Origin: Hungatella sp. UBA4396
GTDB lineage: Bacteria; Bacillota; Clostridia; Lachnospirales; Lachnospiraceae
Reading direction: 5' to 3'
Length of the DNA: 64,000 nucleotides
Assembly: GCA_002389905.1 (NCBI GenBank)
Contig: DGRE01000024.1
Location: 64,140 to 128,139, forward strand
A program made the translations under genes and the position numbers. The notes under the pieces are model-generated. The model searched no databases and was not told the origin of the DNA. It saw only the letters and a list, made by a program, of their open reading frames with translations. This document shows positions 24,901 through 33,382 of the stretch, in pieces (the stretch's first letter is position 1; each line of letters opens with the position of its first letter).

Positions 24901-25532
24901 TCCTTTACAGGCTCCTCCAGCTCTCCAAATCTTCTGGGGCCTGTTTCTGCGGTTAAGGAAACCGGTTCTTTGACCTTTAAGGCCGTAAGAAACTCCTCCA
25001 GTTCCTTTCTCCTGTCAGGCCTGCCCCGCAATCCGTCATAAATTGCCTTTACACGCAGGTCCTTCATAAAGGGGGCTGTATCAAAATCCCTATATTCAAA
25101 CAGCCTTAAGGCCGTATCCATATCTTTTTTCGCAATGGCTGCAAAGTCCTCTGCCGTCTTTAAATCCCCCAGGGCCTTCCCCGAGGTTCCCAGCTCCACA
25201 CGAAAAGAATAAGGGACTTCTCTCTCGCCGCCATTGGTAACCAGATAAAAAGCTCCCTTAATCACATCACCATCTTCCAGATAATTGCTGTTTATCTCAT
25301 AGACCAGATGGTTATATGTACCGCCAAAGGCTCCATTTAAAAGCCTGACACGGTAATTTGAGGAATATGCAAGTCCTTTTATATGCAAATTGTTCTCGCT
25401 GGTAACGACAACTTCGCGTCTTGCCGCCCCGCCGGAGCGGACCACATCATCAATTCCCGATGGGGTTACCTTAATCTTTGGAATTTCTGAATCAATAATG
25501 CCTTTTGACAGCCTGTTGATCCGTTCTCTCAT
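21960..25532 (-). CDS. Giant helical-repeat protein (DUF5717-type)
   Basis: This 1190-residue protein has no signal peptide or membrane segment. Residues about 30-110 and 215-290 are beta-rich, Ig-like blocks (VVTSENNLHIKGLAYSSNYR; FVVHPERMHQGENQGRILVN). From about 310 to 1080 it is an all-helical solenoid of TPR-like pairs (AEICLGEGNPSKAVLYLDEC). The last about 110 residues are again beta-rich (QGVFVKQKILFEGEIMEYRI). It is the first gene of a three-gene operon with an Hsp70-like ATPase and a TPR protein. The layout suggests a scaffold or client-recognition subunit. I associate it with Pfam DUF5717; no function is known to me. Confidence 0.8.
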   Translation of the reverse strand: MRERINRLSKGIIDSEIPKIKVTPSGIDDVVRSGGAARREVVVTSENNLHIKGLAYSSNYRVRLLNGAFGGTYNHLVYEINSNYLEDGDVIKGAFYLVTNGGEREVPYSFRVELGTSGKALGDLKTAEDFAAIAKKDMDTALRLFEYRDFDTAPFMKDLRVKAIYDGLRGRPDRRKELEEFLTALKVKEPVSLTAETGPRRFGELEEPVKDQLILKRSGWGYVNLEVATDCDFIELPRKTIGEQDFEGDECRVPFVVHPERMHQGENQGRILVNGMEERFALPVTAVRNPGGGISAEDAFTKEAFSRFLRLRLEEETGQKDLTVLYEGMRKALNEIEVMKGDTSLVKLFRAEICLGEGNPSKAVLYLDECRDEILSQRQEKRELYCYYQYLRLKAEPDEYQKESLIRLMKKYLEEEPKQFWLFLLILKMDSRLFDNLPSLFSMLKRQYDMGMRSPFFYVWGCRILNSAPDMLRSLGPMEIQTLYHCAGKGLVEKKLALTVSRLTLNVKHFNRLHYRMLLKLYEEFPEKEVLEAVCGLLIKGELRMGDAFSWYEKGVKAGISLTRLYEYYLYSLPKNYCYLLPKEVLLYFSYGGSELDLYSRITLYKNVLVYLEPTDPLYQAYERTIEKFATEQLFESRIDNRLAVIYERMILKDVIDLPMAKVLPAILRSYRVECSNKKMKYVIVCYEEMKEEDAFLLDEGVAYVPLFSERSILLFQDAYGNRYANVACKKDPVMDKPELEQRCFELYPEHSMLRLRACQKVLEQGEADGEEIKILENTLEDPKLRPAYKRLLLSKIIEFYQKQALPGEEENEGAGYLQKLDKKVLSKPERIGVCNTLIRSGYVEEAFSMLREFGTEGIEAEGLYQLCSKMILKKLFDEDSLLLYLSYEVFKEKKGDSVIMDYLCEHFNGLSDQMYAVLAEGVSQHVETYDLEERLAAQMMFSGCCGKLDKVFQLYKSRKEPNDTILKAYFTIKCTEYFMEDKELWEQVFAYLEGLVQASALKGRLPVIYLLALTKFYSQLPKLEEDQAALCRETVSFLLEEGLVFPYFKTLAKYAPIPEDIMDKAMIQYSGDRDSKIDLQIRILPDEEEFHSEDISRMYQGVFVKQKILFEGEIMEYRIRELVEEEWILKKEGSVECCTGLPIRDSESRFACLNEMSLSLSIKDEDGLKKRMQEYLKKNAAAEELFSLM

Positions 25533-25653
25533 AGTGCCACCTGTATCTTTAATTTGTCCGCTCCCTCAGGCAAAATAATATGACCTTAGGGGGCTTCCTT
25601 CTCTTGTTGGTTTATTTTCTTATCAATTACACTACATTCTACCATATTTTCTA

Positions 25654-25682
25654 TTGATTTAAAACCCTAAAATTGGTATGAT
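25654..25682 (+). promoter_or_regulatory. Promoter of the malic enzyme gene
   Basis: TTGATT (25654-25659) and TATGAT (25677-25682) are 17 bp apart, about 35 bp before the start codon. The intergenic region is shared with the divergent DUF5717 operon, for which TAGAAT on the opposite strand is only a weak -10 candidate. Confidence 0.6.
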
Positions 25683-25716
25683 AAATAAAAACTGTTGAAA
25701 AAAGGACGAACCAATT

Positions 25717-26871
25717 ATGACGACCAATGAGAAAGCTTTATTGCTCCACAAGGAATGGAAAGGAAAGCTGGAAATAACCGCAAAAGCAAAGGTAAATACC
25801 AGAGAGGATTTAGCCCTGGCCTATACTCCCGGAGTAGCGGAACCGTGCAAGGTTATTGCTGAAAATCCCGATGCAGCATACGATTATACCATCAAATCCA
25901 ATACCGTGGCAGTTGTCTCCGACGGAAGCGCTGTTTTGGGCCTGGGAAACATCGGCCCCCTGGCAGCTATGCCTGTTATGGAAGGAAAGGCCGTGCTTTT
26001 TAAAGAATTCGGAGGAGTGAATGCCATCCCCATCTGCCTGGACACCCAGGACAAGGAAGAAATCATCAAAACCGTGGTAAATATTGCGCCTGCCTTTGGC
26101 GGCATCAATCTGGAGGACATCTCAGCCCCCCGCTGCTTTGAGATCGAGGAGCGGTTAAAGACTCTCCTTCCCATCCCTGTATTTCACGATGACCAGCACG
26201 GAACAGCCATCGTTGTTCTGGCAGGCATTATCAATGCCCTGGAAGTGACGGGAAAGAAAAAAGAAGAATGCCGGGTGGTGGTAAACGGAGCAGGCTCCGC
26301 CGGAGTGGCCATCACAAAACTTCTCCTCACCTATGGCTTTCCCCATATTACCATGTGCGACAGAGTTGGAATCCTGGCTAAGGGCATGGAAGGCTTAAAC
26401 TGGATGCAGCAACAGATGATGGATGTGACCAACTTAGAAGGAAAACAGGGTTCTCTGGCCGATGCCATGAAGGGAGCCGATATTTTCATCGGAGTATCTG
26501 CCCCCGGAATCGTCACCCAGGAAATGGTCGCTTCCATGAACCGGGACTCCATTCTCTTTGCCATGGCAAATCCGGTTCCAGAGATCATGCCTGATCTGGC
26601 AAAGGCTGCCGGTGCCAAAGTTATAGGAACCGGAAGGTCTGATTTCCCAAATCAGGTCAATAATGTACTTGTATTCCCAGGCATTTTCAAAGGCGCTCTG
26701 GAAGGAAGATCATCTGCTATTACAGAAGAGATGAAGCTTGCCGCTGCCGCTGCCATTGCCGGTCTTGTGGACCCTTCCAAGAGAGATGAAAACAACATTC
26801 TGCCGGAAGCATTTGATCCCCGTGTTGCAGAAGTTGTGAGCCGTGCGGTCAGGGATCATATCCGGTCATAG
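25717..26871 (+). CDS. NAD(P)-dependent malic enzyme
   Basis: This 384-residue enzyme oxidatively decarboxylates malate to pyruvate. The substrate region has LALAYTPGVAEPCK near residue 33 and the metal site VFHDDQHGTAIVVLAG near 148. The Rossmann motif VVNGAGSAGVAITK lies near 190, and the conserved MANPVPEIMPD and GTGRSDFPNQVNNVLVFPG follow. The length is that of the short bacterial form, without a phosphotransacetylase extension. AAAGGAC upstream is a fair ribosome binding site. Cofactor preference cannot be fixed by eye. Confidence 0.95.
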   Translation: MTTNEKALLLHKEWKGKLEITAKAKVNTREDLALAYTPGVAEPCKVIAENPDAAYDYTIKSNTVAVVSDGSAVLGLGNIGPLAAMPVMEGKAVLFKEFGGVNAIPICLDTQDKEEIIKTVVNIAPAFGGINLEDISAPRCFEIEERLKTLLPIPVFHDDQHGTAIVVLAGIINALEVTGKKKEECRVVVNGAGSAGVAITKLLLTYGFPHITMCDRVGILAKGMEGLNWMQQQMMDVTNLEGKQGSLADAMKGADIFIGVSAPGIVTQEMVASMNRDSILFAMANPVPEIMPDLAKAAGAKVIGTGRSDFPNQVNNVLVFPGIFKGALEGRSSAITEEMKLAAAAAIAGLVDPSKRDENNILPEAFDPRVAEVVSRAVRDHIRS

Positions 26872-26949
26872 AGGCTTTCCGCCCAGCTTTAAGCGCCCGT
26901 ATCACCGGGTAAAAATTACGGCGCAGATCATGCGCCACTGGAGGTAACT

Positions 26950-27474
26950 ATGCTGTCAGAACCTATGACCCTGTACAAACTGATGATTTTATATATGCTG
27001 AAGCAGGTAAATTTCCCCCTGACAAGCGCACAACTATCCAACTTTTTTCTGGAACATGAATATACCACTTATTTCACCTTAAACCAGGCCCTTAATGAGC
27101 TGCTGGAAGCCAGGCTTCTCCATGTGGAAACCAACCACAACAGCAGTCGGTATGAAATCACCAGGGAGGGGGAAGAAACCCTTTCTTTTTTCGGTAACAA
27201 AATTTCACCTGCCATCATTAATGATATAGATGAATACTTAAAGGAAAACAAGTTCCGCCTCCGCAATGAAGTGGGAATCACTGCTGATTTCTATAAATCT
27301 ACCAGCCAGGACTATATCGTCCGCTGTCAGGTGAGGGAAGGAAAAAGCAATCTGATCAACTTGGAGCTTTCCGTTCCTGACAAGGCCCAGGCAGAGATCA
27401 TGTGCGACCACTGGAAAGCAAAAAGCCAGGAAATCTACGCATTTGCCATGAAAAGCCTGATGAGCGGTTCTTAG
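26950..27474 (+). CDS. DUF4364 family winged-helix protein
   Basis: This 174-residue protein matches the DUF4364 pattern common in Clostridia: TLYKLMILYMLKQVNFPLT at the N-terminus, then a winged-helix domain (LTSAQLSNFFLEHEYTTYFT, LNQALNELLEARLL, YEITREGEETLSFF) and a mixed C-terminal domain. It is probably a transcription regulator, but its target is unknown. It has a GGAGG site before the ATG and lies between the malic enzyme and a small membrane protein on the same strand. Confidence 0.85.
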   Translation: MLSEPMTLYKLMILYMLKQVNFPLTSAQLSNFFLEHEYTTYFTLNQALNELLEARLLHVETNHNSSRYEITREGEETLSFFGNKISPAIINDIDEYLKENKFRLRNEVGITADFYKSTSQDYIVRCQVREGKSNLINLELSVPDKAQAEIMCDHWKAKSQEIYAFAMKSLMSGS

Positions 27475-27503
27475 AGTTTCATCAGACAGAAAGGGGATTC
27501 ATC

Positions 27504-27815
27504 TTGAATAAGATCCAGAAAAAAAGAACATTAATTCAGGAAATCAACTACAGATACATTCAGGAACAGAAGAAGCTGAAAAAGAAGAGATTCCGGTTGA
27601 AGACAAGACTTATGCTGACCATTGTTCTCCCCATTCTTCTGGTCCTGATTTCTGTCAAGGCGGCACAGACCTTTATCCGGATCAGGGTAAGAGAGATCTT
27701 TGCCAAACCCCTTCCTGAAAAAGTGCCCAACGAACCCTCCCAGCCGGTGACCGTTCCCAAGGTGCCTGTGGAAACAGAAATCCTGCACCCCGAGCCGGTT
27801 TCCGAAGAAAAATAG
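27504..27815 (+). CDS. Small single-pass membrane protein of unknown function
   Basis: This 103-residue protein has a very basic N-terminus (EQKKLKKKRFRLKTR), a membrane segment at about 35-53 (LMLTIVLPILLVLIS) and a proline-rich outer tail (VPNEPSQPVTVPKVPVETE). The start is a TTG at 27504 with AAGGGG 7 nt upstream; an ATG 102 bases earlier would overlap the previous gene too far. I do not recognise the family. It ends at a strong terminator and is probably cotranscribed with the DUF4364 gene. Confidence 0.6.
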   Translation: MNKIQKKRTLIQEINYRYIQEQKKLKKKRFRLKTRLMLTIVLPILLVLISVKAAQTFIRIRVREIFAKPLPEKVPNEPSQPVTVPKVPVETEILHPEPVSEEK

Positions 27816-27817
27816 AC

Positions 27818-27864
27818 AAAAAAGCTGATTCAGTAAATCTCTCCTGAATCAGCTTTTTCTTTAT
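27818..27864. terminator. Bidirectional terminator between convergent genes
   Basis: AAAAAGCTGATTCAG and CTGAATCAGCTTTTT form a perfect 15-bp stem with T-rich flanks on both strands. It ends the + strand DUF4364 transcript and the minus-strand transporter operon. Confidence 0.9.
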
Positions 27865-28604
27865 CCCTGCATAAATCTGCTTAAAAATTCTTTTGTGGTG
27901 GTCTTTTTCGGATTTCCGAATATATCAGCGGGAGGCCCCTCTTCTTCGATGACTCCTCCTGCCATATAAACCACATGGCTGGACACATCTCTGGCAAAGG
28001 CCATCTCATGAGTAACAATGATCATAGTAAGACCTTCTCTCGCCAGGGTTCTCATAACAGCCAGAACCTCTCCCACCATCTGAGGGTCCAGAGCAGAAGT
28101 AGGCTCGTCAAAGAGCAGAACCTCAGGCTCCATGGCCAGGGCTCTGGCTATGGCCACCCTCTGCTTTTGTCCGCCGGAAAGCTGCCTTGGCTTTGCATTG
28201 ATATAGGGAGCCATGCCCACCTTTTCTAAATACATCTTAGCCTTTTTTCTGGCTTCTTCCTTCTCCTTTTTTAAAACCTTTATCTGGCCTGCCATGCAGT
28301 TTTCCAGAACAGTCATGTTGTTAAAGAGATTGAAATTCTGGAACACCATGCCCACCTTGGTCCGGTAGGAAGGAGCGTTCATCTTCTTGTCCGTAATATC
28401 CACATCGTGATACAGGATCTCTCCGCTGGTAGGTGTTTCCAAAAGGTTTAAACAGCGCAGAAGGGTTGATTTTCCGGAACCGGAAGCGCCTATGATACAG
28501 GTCACATCCCCTGCATTGACGGAGAAATCAATATCCCGCAGCACCACGTTGGTTCCAAAGGTTTTGCTTAAATGATGAATTTCCAACAATTTTTCGCCTG
28601 CCAT
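27861..28604 (-). CDS. Polar amino-acid ABC transporter ATP-binding protein
   Basis: This 247-residue ATPase belongs to the GlnQ/ArtP/HisP group. Motifs are Walker A GASGSGKST near residue 38, Q-loop GMVFQNFNLFNNMTVLENC, signature LSGGQKQRVAIARAL, Walker B VLLFDEPTSALDPQMVGEV and the switch IIVTHEMAFARDV. Its start directly follows the permease stop. Substrate (glutamine, arginine, cystine or other) is not decided by sequence. Confidence 0.93.
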   Translation of the reverse strand: MAGEKLLEIHHLSKTFGTNVVLRDIDFSVNAGDVTCIIGASGSGKSTLLRCLNLLETPTSGEILYHDVDITDKKMNAPSYRTKVGMVFQNFNLFNNMTVLENCMAGQIKVLKKEKEEARKKAKMYLEKVGMAPYINAKPRQLSGGQKQRVAIARALAMEPEVLLFDEPTSALDPQMVGEVLAVMRTLAREGLTMIIVTHEMAFARDVSSHVVYMAGGVIEEEGPPADIFGNPKKTTTKEFLSRFMQG

Positions 28605-29405
28605 TTACTTCTCCTCCTTATCTCTTGGATTGGGGAACTTCACCATACCGCTGGTATAAGCCAGGGTATCCGTAGTAGCCAGATCATAGCTGTCCGGTCC
28701 GTCCATCTTCTTCTCCCAATGCCGGAGGATTCTGGAGCAGGTGAAGGTCAGTACAAAGTAAAGGACCATGGTAATGGTAAAGGCTTCAAAATAAGTATAA
28801 TAGGCTCCTGCCACTCCCTTTGTGGTGTAAAACAGCTCTACAAAACCAATGACAGAGAGCACGCAGGTGTCCTTGATATTGATGATCAGATTGTTTCCGA
28901 TTTGAGGCATGATGTTGCGAAGAGCCTGAGGCATAATCACATTGACCATGGTCTGGTAGTGAGTCATACCGATGGCCTTGGCTCCCTCCGTCTGTCCCTG
29001 GTCAATGGACAGGATGCCTCCGCGCACTGTCTCTGCCATGTAAGCTCCGGTGTTAATGGAAACAATAAAGTAAGCAGCAAAGGCAACAGACATGTTAATC
29101 TGAAACAACACGGAGAAACCGAAATATATAAACATGGCCTGAACCATCATGGGGGTTCCCCGGAATACCTCTACATAGATATTTAATATGATTTTTACAA
29201 TCTGTAACAGGAACCGCTTGATCACGTTATCGTTTTTCGATACAGGAATTGTTTGAATAATTCCCACTGCAAAACCAATGATACAGCCGATAAAGGTACC
29301 CACAACGGCAACAGCCATTGTCTTTCCCACCCCGCTGAGAAAGGACGGTCCATACCCTTGCAGAATAACTATGATTCTTCCCAAAAAATCTGATGGCAGA
29401 GACAT
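28605..29405 (-). CDS. Polar amino-acid ABC transporter permease
   Basis: This 266-residue permease of the HisMQ family has about five membrane segments and the coupling motif QTEGAKAIGMTHYQTMVNVI near residue 155. YVEVFRGTPMMVQAMFIYF is the conserved family segment. It lies 22 bp after the binding-protein gene. One permease gene implies a homodimer. Confidence 0.92.
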   Translation of the reverse strand: MSLPSDFLGRIIVILQGYGPSFLSGVGKTMAVAVVGTFIGCIIGFAVGIIQTIPVSKNDNVIKRFLLQIVKIILNIYVEVFRGTPMMVQAMFIYFGFSVLFQINMSVAFAAYFIVSINTGAYMAETVRGGILSIDQGQTEGAKAIGMTHYQTMVNVIMPQALRNIMPQIGNNLIINIKDTCVLSVIGFVELFYTTKGVAGAYYTYFEAFTITMVLYFVLTFTCSRILRHWEKKMDGPDSYDLATTDTLAYTSGMVKFPNPRDKEEK

Positions 29406-29427
29406 TTTCTATCTTCTCCTTTTTGTA

Positions 29428-30306
29428 TTAGTTTGACAATGGCTGTACAGCGATGGCATCTTCCATCATCTTGTCAAAGTCTGTTTCATTCATTTCAGAA
29501 AGCACACCATTGATGGCTTCCTTTAATTCCGTATTACCCTTCTTTAAGGAAACGCCAATGTTAATGTCCTCTTCGGAAACCTGGAATTCACCTTCTGTTC
29601 CGGTAAAATCAAGAAGTCTGAAATCAGGATAAGCAATCAAAGCAGCCTGTCCGGTAGGCTTATCGGTTACTACTAAATCAATTCTGCCAGAGCTAAGAGC
29701 TACCAGCATAGCGGGCACGGATTCGTGGGCAGGCTGGATATCCCCGTCCGGAATCTGAGGCAGACAGCCGTCATACCAAATGGTGTTGATCTGGGAGGTG
29801 CTGACAGCGCCGGCTAAATCTGCAACGCTTTTTGCATTCTCATATTTGCTTCCGGCCTTTACCAGGGTAACGATGGTAGCATAGTAATATGGGTCTGTAA
29901 AATCTACGGACTGAAGGCGGTCTGATGTAATGGACTGGCCTGCGATAACACAGTCTACTGTTCCGGCCTGAACTGCAGGAACCAGAGAATCCCAGTCAAG
30001 CTTTACAATCTCCAGCTCATAACCAAGCTGATCAGCAACCTTTTTGGCAATCATAACATCATAGCCATAAGCGAAATCAGAGCTTCCGGAAATGGGAACT
30101 GCTCCGTTTGCATCTGTGGGCTGGGTCCAGTTATAGGGTGCATAGCTGCACTCCATGGCAACCTTTAATACTTTTTTTCCGTCTGCATTCTCACCTGCTG
30201 CTGATGTTCCGGCTGCTGAGTTGCCACCTCCGCAGGCTGTTAAGGATGCTGCTGCCAGGGCTGCTGCTAAAAAGGCAGAAGCAATCTTCTTCATTGTTTT
30301 TTTCAT
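29428..30306 (-). CDS. Amino-acid ABC transporter substrate-binding lipoprotein
   Basis: This 292-residue lipoprotein has the signal peptide MKKTMKKIASAFLAAALAAA and lipobox LTAC. The SBP_bac_3 domain follows (VAMECSYAPYNWTQ, YDVMIAKKVADQLGYELEIV, AGQSITSDRLQSVDFTDPYY). The segment GSSDFAYGYDVMI near residue 75 replaces the usual short linker before GFDVD. It leads the operon with the permease and ATPase. On the minus strand TATAAT lies upstream near 30340, without a clear -35. Confidence 0.92.
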   Translation of the reverse strand: MKKTMKKIASAFLAAALAAASLTACGGGNSAAGTSAAGENADGKKVLKVAMECSYAPYNWTQPTDANGAVPISGSSDFAYGYDVMIAKKVADQLGYELEIVKLDWDSLVPAVQAGTVDCVIAGQSITSDRLQSVDFTDPYYYATIVTLVKAGSKYENAKSVADLAGAVSTSQINTIWYDGCLPQIPDGDIQPAHESVPAMLVALSSGRIDLVVTDKPTGQAALIAYPDFRLLDFTGTEGEFQVSEEDINIGVSLKKGNTELKEAINGVLSEMNETDFDKMMEDAIAVQPLSN

Positions 30307-30379
30307 AATCGTTTTCTCCTCATCTCATTAAAATTTACAATATTATAAATCCGCATTTGTGAACAGTATAAAAAGATTT

Positions 30380-30979
30380 TTACTCATTGTCAATACTATT
30401 TACTATTTCTGAAATCATGTCCCATATTTCTTCTCTTCCCTGTTTCGTTTCGGCGGAGAAGGGAATGACGATTTCATCGGGTCCAAGCCCTAAGCCTGTC
30501 CGCAGGGTCTTTACGGCTTTTGATACCTGGCTCCGTTTGATCTTATCCAGCTTGGTGGCTATGATCACCGGATGAAAGCCGTTGTGCACAATCCAGTCAT
30601 ACATGGTTTTGTCATTGACCGAGGGCTCATGACGGATGTCCACCAGAAGAAAGATACAGCGGAGCATAGGGGATTTATGGAGATAGTTCTCAATCATTTT
30701 CCCCCATTTGGCTTTTACCTCCAGGGACACCTTGGCATAGCCGTAGCCTGGAAGATCTACATAATAAAAGGCATCATTGATGTTATAAAAGTTAATGGTC
30801 TGGGTCTTTCCCGGCTGGGATGATATCCTGGCAAATGATTTGCGGTTCATCAGGGCATTGATCAGCGAGGACTTCCCCACATTGGACTTGCCGGCAAAAG
30901 CAAACTCCGGCTTGGTATTCTCCGGAAGTTTGCTGGTTATGCCGCAAACGGTTTCCAGTTCTACGGTTTTAATAATCAT
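30380..30979 (-). CDS. engB: Ribosome biogenesis GTPase EngB (YsxC/YihA)
   Basis: This 199-residue GTPase acts in assembly of the large ribosomal subunit. G1 is GKSNVGKSS near residue 30, G3 is DLPGYGYAKV near 74, and G4 is TKLDK near 140, with FSAET near the end as G5. PGKTQTINFY covers the switch I region. Its ATG overlaps the lon stop (ATGA). The lon-engB pairing is common in Firmicutes. Confidence 0.96.
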   Translation of the reverse strand: MIIKTVELETVCGITSKLPENTKPEFAFAGKSNVGKSSLINALMNRKSFARISSQPGKTQTINFYNINDAFYYVDLPGYGYAKVSLEVKAKWGKMIENYLHKSPMLRCIFLLVDIRHEPSVNDKTMYDWIVHNGFHPVIIATKLDKIKRSQVSKAVKTLRTGLGLGPDEIVIPFSAETKQGREEIWDMISEIVNSIDNE

Positions 30980-33300
30980 ACGGTTTCCTTTCCACTGAAC
31001 GATTCCTTTAATACTTCCGCCATAGTCTTCACATAAATAATGTCAAGCCCTCCTGTGATTTCCTCTGACAGCTCCGCTATATCCGGGCGGTTCTTATCAG
31101 GGATTAAGACCTTTTCTACATGGGCCATGCGGGCGGCCAGGATTTTTTCCTTTAGGCCTCCGATAGGGAGAACTCTGCCCCGCAGGGTGATTTCTCCTGT
31201 CATGGCTACCTTTGCATAGACCTTATGATTGGTAATGGCTGAAAGCATGGCGGTGGCTATGGTGATTCCTGCAGAAGGGCCATCCTTTGGCACCGCTCCC
31301 TCAGGAATATGAAGGTGGATATCGTGCTTTTCAAAGTAATCCTCTGCCACCTGGTAATCCGGGCAGACTGACTTTACATAGCTGAGTGCCGTCTGGGCAG
31401 ATTCCTTCATGACGCCGCCCATCTGTCCGGTCGTCTGAAGGGCTCCCTTTCCGGGCATCACATTGACCTCAATCTGAAGGGTGTTGCCTCCTACGCTGGT
31501 CCATGCAAGTCCTCTTACGGTTCCCACCTGGTCTTCTTCATTTACATCTTCAAAGGTCACCTTTTCCTTGCCCAGGTATTTTTCCAAATCCTTTGACCGG
31601 ATCTCTATGACCTGTTTTCCGCCCTCCAAAAACTCTCTTGCTGCCTTGCGGAATACAGAGCCGATCTGCCGTTCCAAATTTCTCACTCCGGCTTCTCGGG
31701 TGTAGTTGTGAATGATCTTTTTTAAGGCTCCATCCGATATGGTCACCTGCTTTTCCTTAAGGCCGTTCTTTTCTCTCTGTTTCCTTACAAGATAATTCTT
31801 TGCAATATGGAATTTTTCATTCTCCGTATAGCTGCTTACTTCAATTACTTCCATACGATCCAGCAAAGGGCCGGGAATAGTGGTGGTGGTATTGGCAGTT
31901 GCTACAAAAAGCACGTTGGACAAATCAATAGGAGCTTCCACATAGTGATCCCTGAACTTCATATTCTGCTCGCTGTCCAGCACCTCCAAAAGGGCGGAGG
32001 AGGTGTCTCCCTTATAGTCCCTGCTGACCTTGTCGATCTCATCGAGAAGCATGAGAGGGTTGCTGACTCCCGCCTGTCTTAAGGCTTCCACAATCCTTCC
32101 GGGCATAGCTCCCACGTAAGTCTTGCGGTGTCCGCGGATCTCCGCTTCATCACGGATACCTCCCAGGCTGATTCGCACGTATTCTTTATTTAAAGCTCTG
32201 GCCATGGAACGGGCGATAGAGGTCTTTCCTGTTCCCGGAGGGCCTACCAGACATACGATGGGACTGGTGCCCTTTTTGGTCAGAATCCTGACAGCTAAAT
32301 ATTCCAGAATTCGTTCCTTTACCTTTTCAAGGCCGTAATGGTCTTCATTTAATATCTTTTCCCCATGGGCAATGTTATTGTTGTCCCTGGACATCTTTTT
32401 CCATGGCAGATCCAGGACTGTTTCCAGATACATGCGGACCACATTGGCCTCCTGGCTTCCTCCCGGCATTGCCTTAAAGCGCTCAATTTCCTTCCGGATT
32501 TTCTCCTGAACCTCTTTGTCCGCTTTTAAAGCCTTCAGCCGTTTGGTGTACTCATCGGCATCAGACAGGGGATTGTCCTCTCCCAGTTCTTCCCGGATCA
32601 CCTTTAATTGCTCTCTTAAGATATAATCCTTCTGATTCTTGTCAATCCGCTCCTTTACCTGGGACTGAAGCTCCCGCTTTACTTTGGAAACCTCAATCTC
32701 GGTCACTAAATTTCTCATGACAAGAGCATACCGGTCCTCCAGTAAAAAGCTTTCCAGCACCTGCTGGCGGATCCGGTAATCCCAGGAAAGGTGGACGGCG
32801 ACCTGGTCCAGCAGTTCGCCTAAGTCTGTAATGGTTCTCAAATGAGGAACCACTTCCTTGCCTACCTTGGGATTTTCTCTTCCGTATTCCTCCAGCTTAT
32901 CCTGGGTAATCTGTATCATGGCCTGGATGGTGATATAGTCAATGGCAGGATTTACTTCCTGGGTCTTCACAATTTCTCCTATGAGCATGGGCTCCTGGCT
33001 GTCCAGGCTTAAAACCTCCGCCCTCTCCAGACCCTCTACCATAACCCGAATCACATTGTCAGGCATCTTTACAAGCTGCTTGATAAGGGCCACTGTACCG
33101 ATCTGGAACAGATTATCAATTCCAGGATCAGCTTCCTCTGTGTTCTTCTGGGTGACCAGGCATACCTTCTGATCTCCCACCATGGCCTTTTCCACAGCCG
33201 CAATTGATTTTTTCCGGCTGATATCAAAATGCAGCATCATTTTTGGAAGAACTGTCATGCCCCTTAAGGCAATGACTGGCATTGTAATTGTTTTATCCAC
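30976..33300 (-). CDS. lon: ATP-dependent protease Lon (LonA)
   Basis: This 774-residue protease degrades damaged and regulatory proteins in the cytosol. It has the N-terminal LON domain (MPVIALRGMTVLPKMMLHFD), Walker A GPPGTGKTSIAR near residue 350, Walker B LMLLDEIDK, and the C-terminal protease domain. The catalytic serine is in PKDGPSAGITIATAML and the lysine is in LKEKILAARMAH. Length is standard for LonA. It sits between clpX and engB; a terminator in the clpX-lon gap suggests partial separation of the transcripts. Confidence 0.97.
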   Translation of the reverse strand: MDKTITMPVIALRGMTVLPKMMLHFDISRKKSIAAVEKAMVGDQKVCLVTQKNTEEADPGIDNLFQIGTVALIKQLVKMPDNVIRVMVEGLERAEVLSLDSQEPMLIGEIVKTQEVNPAIDYITIQAMIQITQDKLEEYGRENPKVGKEVVPHLRTITDLGELLDQVAVHLSWDYRIRQQVLESFLLEDRYALVMRNLVTEIEVSKVKRELQSQVKERIDKNQKDYILREQLKVIREELGEDNPLSDADEYTKRLKALKADKEVQEKIRKEIERFKAMPGGSQEANVVRMYLETVLDLPWKKMSRDNNNIAHGEKILNEDHYGLEKVKERILEYLAVRILTKKGTSPIVCLVGPPGTGKTSIARSMARALNKEYVRISLGGIRDEAEIRGHRKTYVGAMPGRIVEALRQAGVSNPLMLLDEIDKVSRDYKGDTSSALLEVLDSEQNMKFRDHYVEAPIDLSNVLFVATANTTTTIPGPLLDRMEVIEVSSYTENEKFHIAKNYLVRKQREKNGLKEKQVTISDGALKKIIHNYTREAGVRNLERQIGSVFRKAAREFLEGGKQVIEIRSKDLEKYLGKEKVTFEDVNEEDQVGTVRGLAWTSVGGNTLQIEVNVMPGKGALQTTGQMGGVMKESAQTALSYVKSVCPDYQVAEDYFEKHDIHLHIPEGAVPKDGPSAGITIATAMLSAITNHKVYAKVAMTGEITLRGRVLPIGGLKEKILAARMAHVEKVLIPDKNRPDIAELSEEITGGLDIIYVKTMAEVLKESFSGKETV

Positions 33301-33324
33301 TGTTACCTTCTCTCCTTCGCATCC

Positions 33325-33364
33325 AAAAAGGTGTTGCAGCAGGTCTTTTCCGCTGTAACACCTT
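33325..33364 (-). terminator. Terminator between clpX and lon
   Basis: On the minus strand AAGGTGTTACAGC pairs with GCTGCAACACCTT (one G-U pair) and is followed by five T. It should end or attenuate the clpX transcript before lon. Confidence 0.75.
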
Positions 33365-33382
33365 CCTGACTCATGCAGGGAT

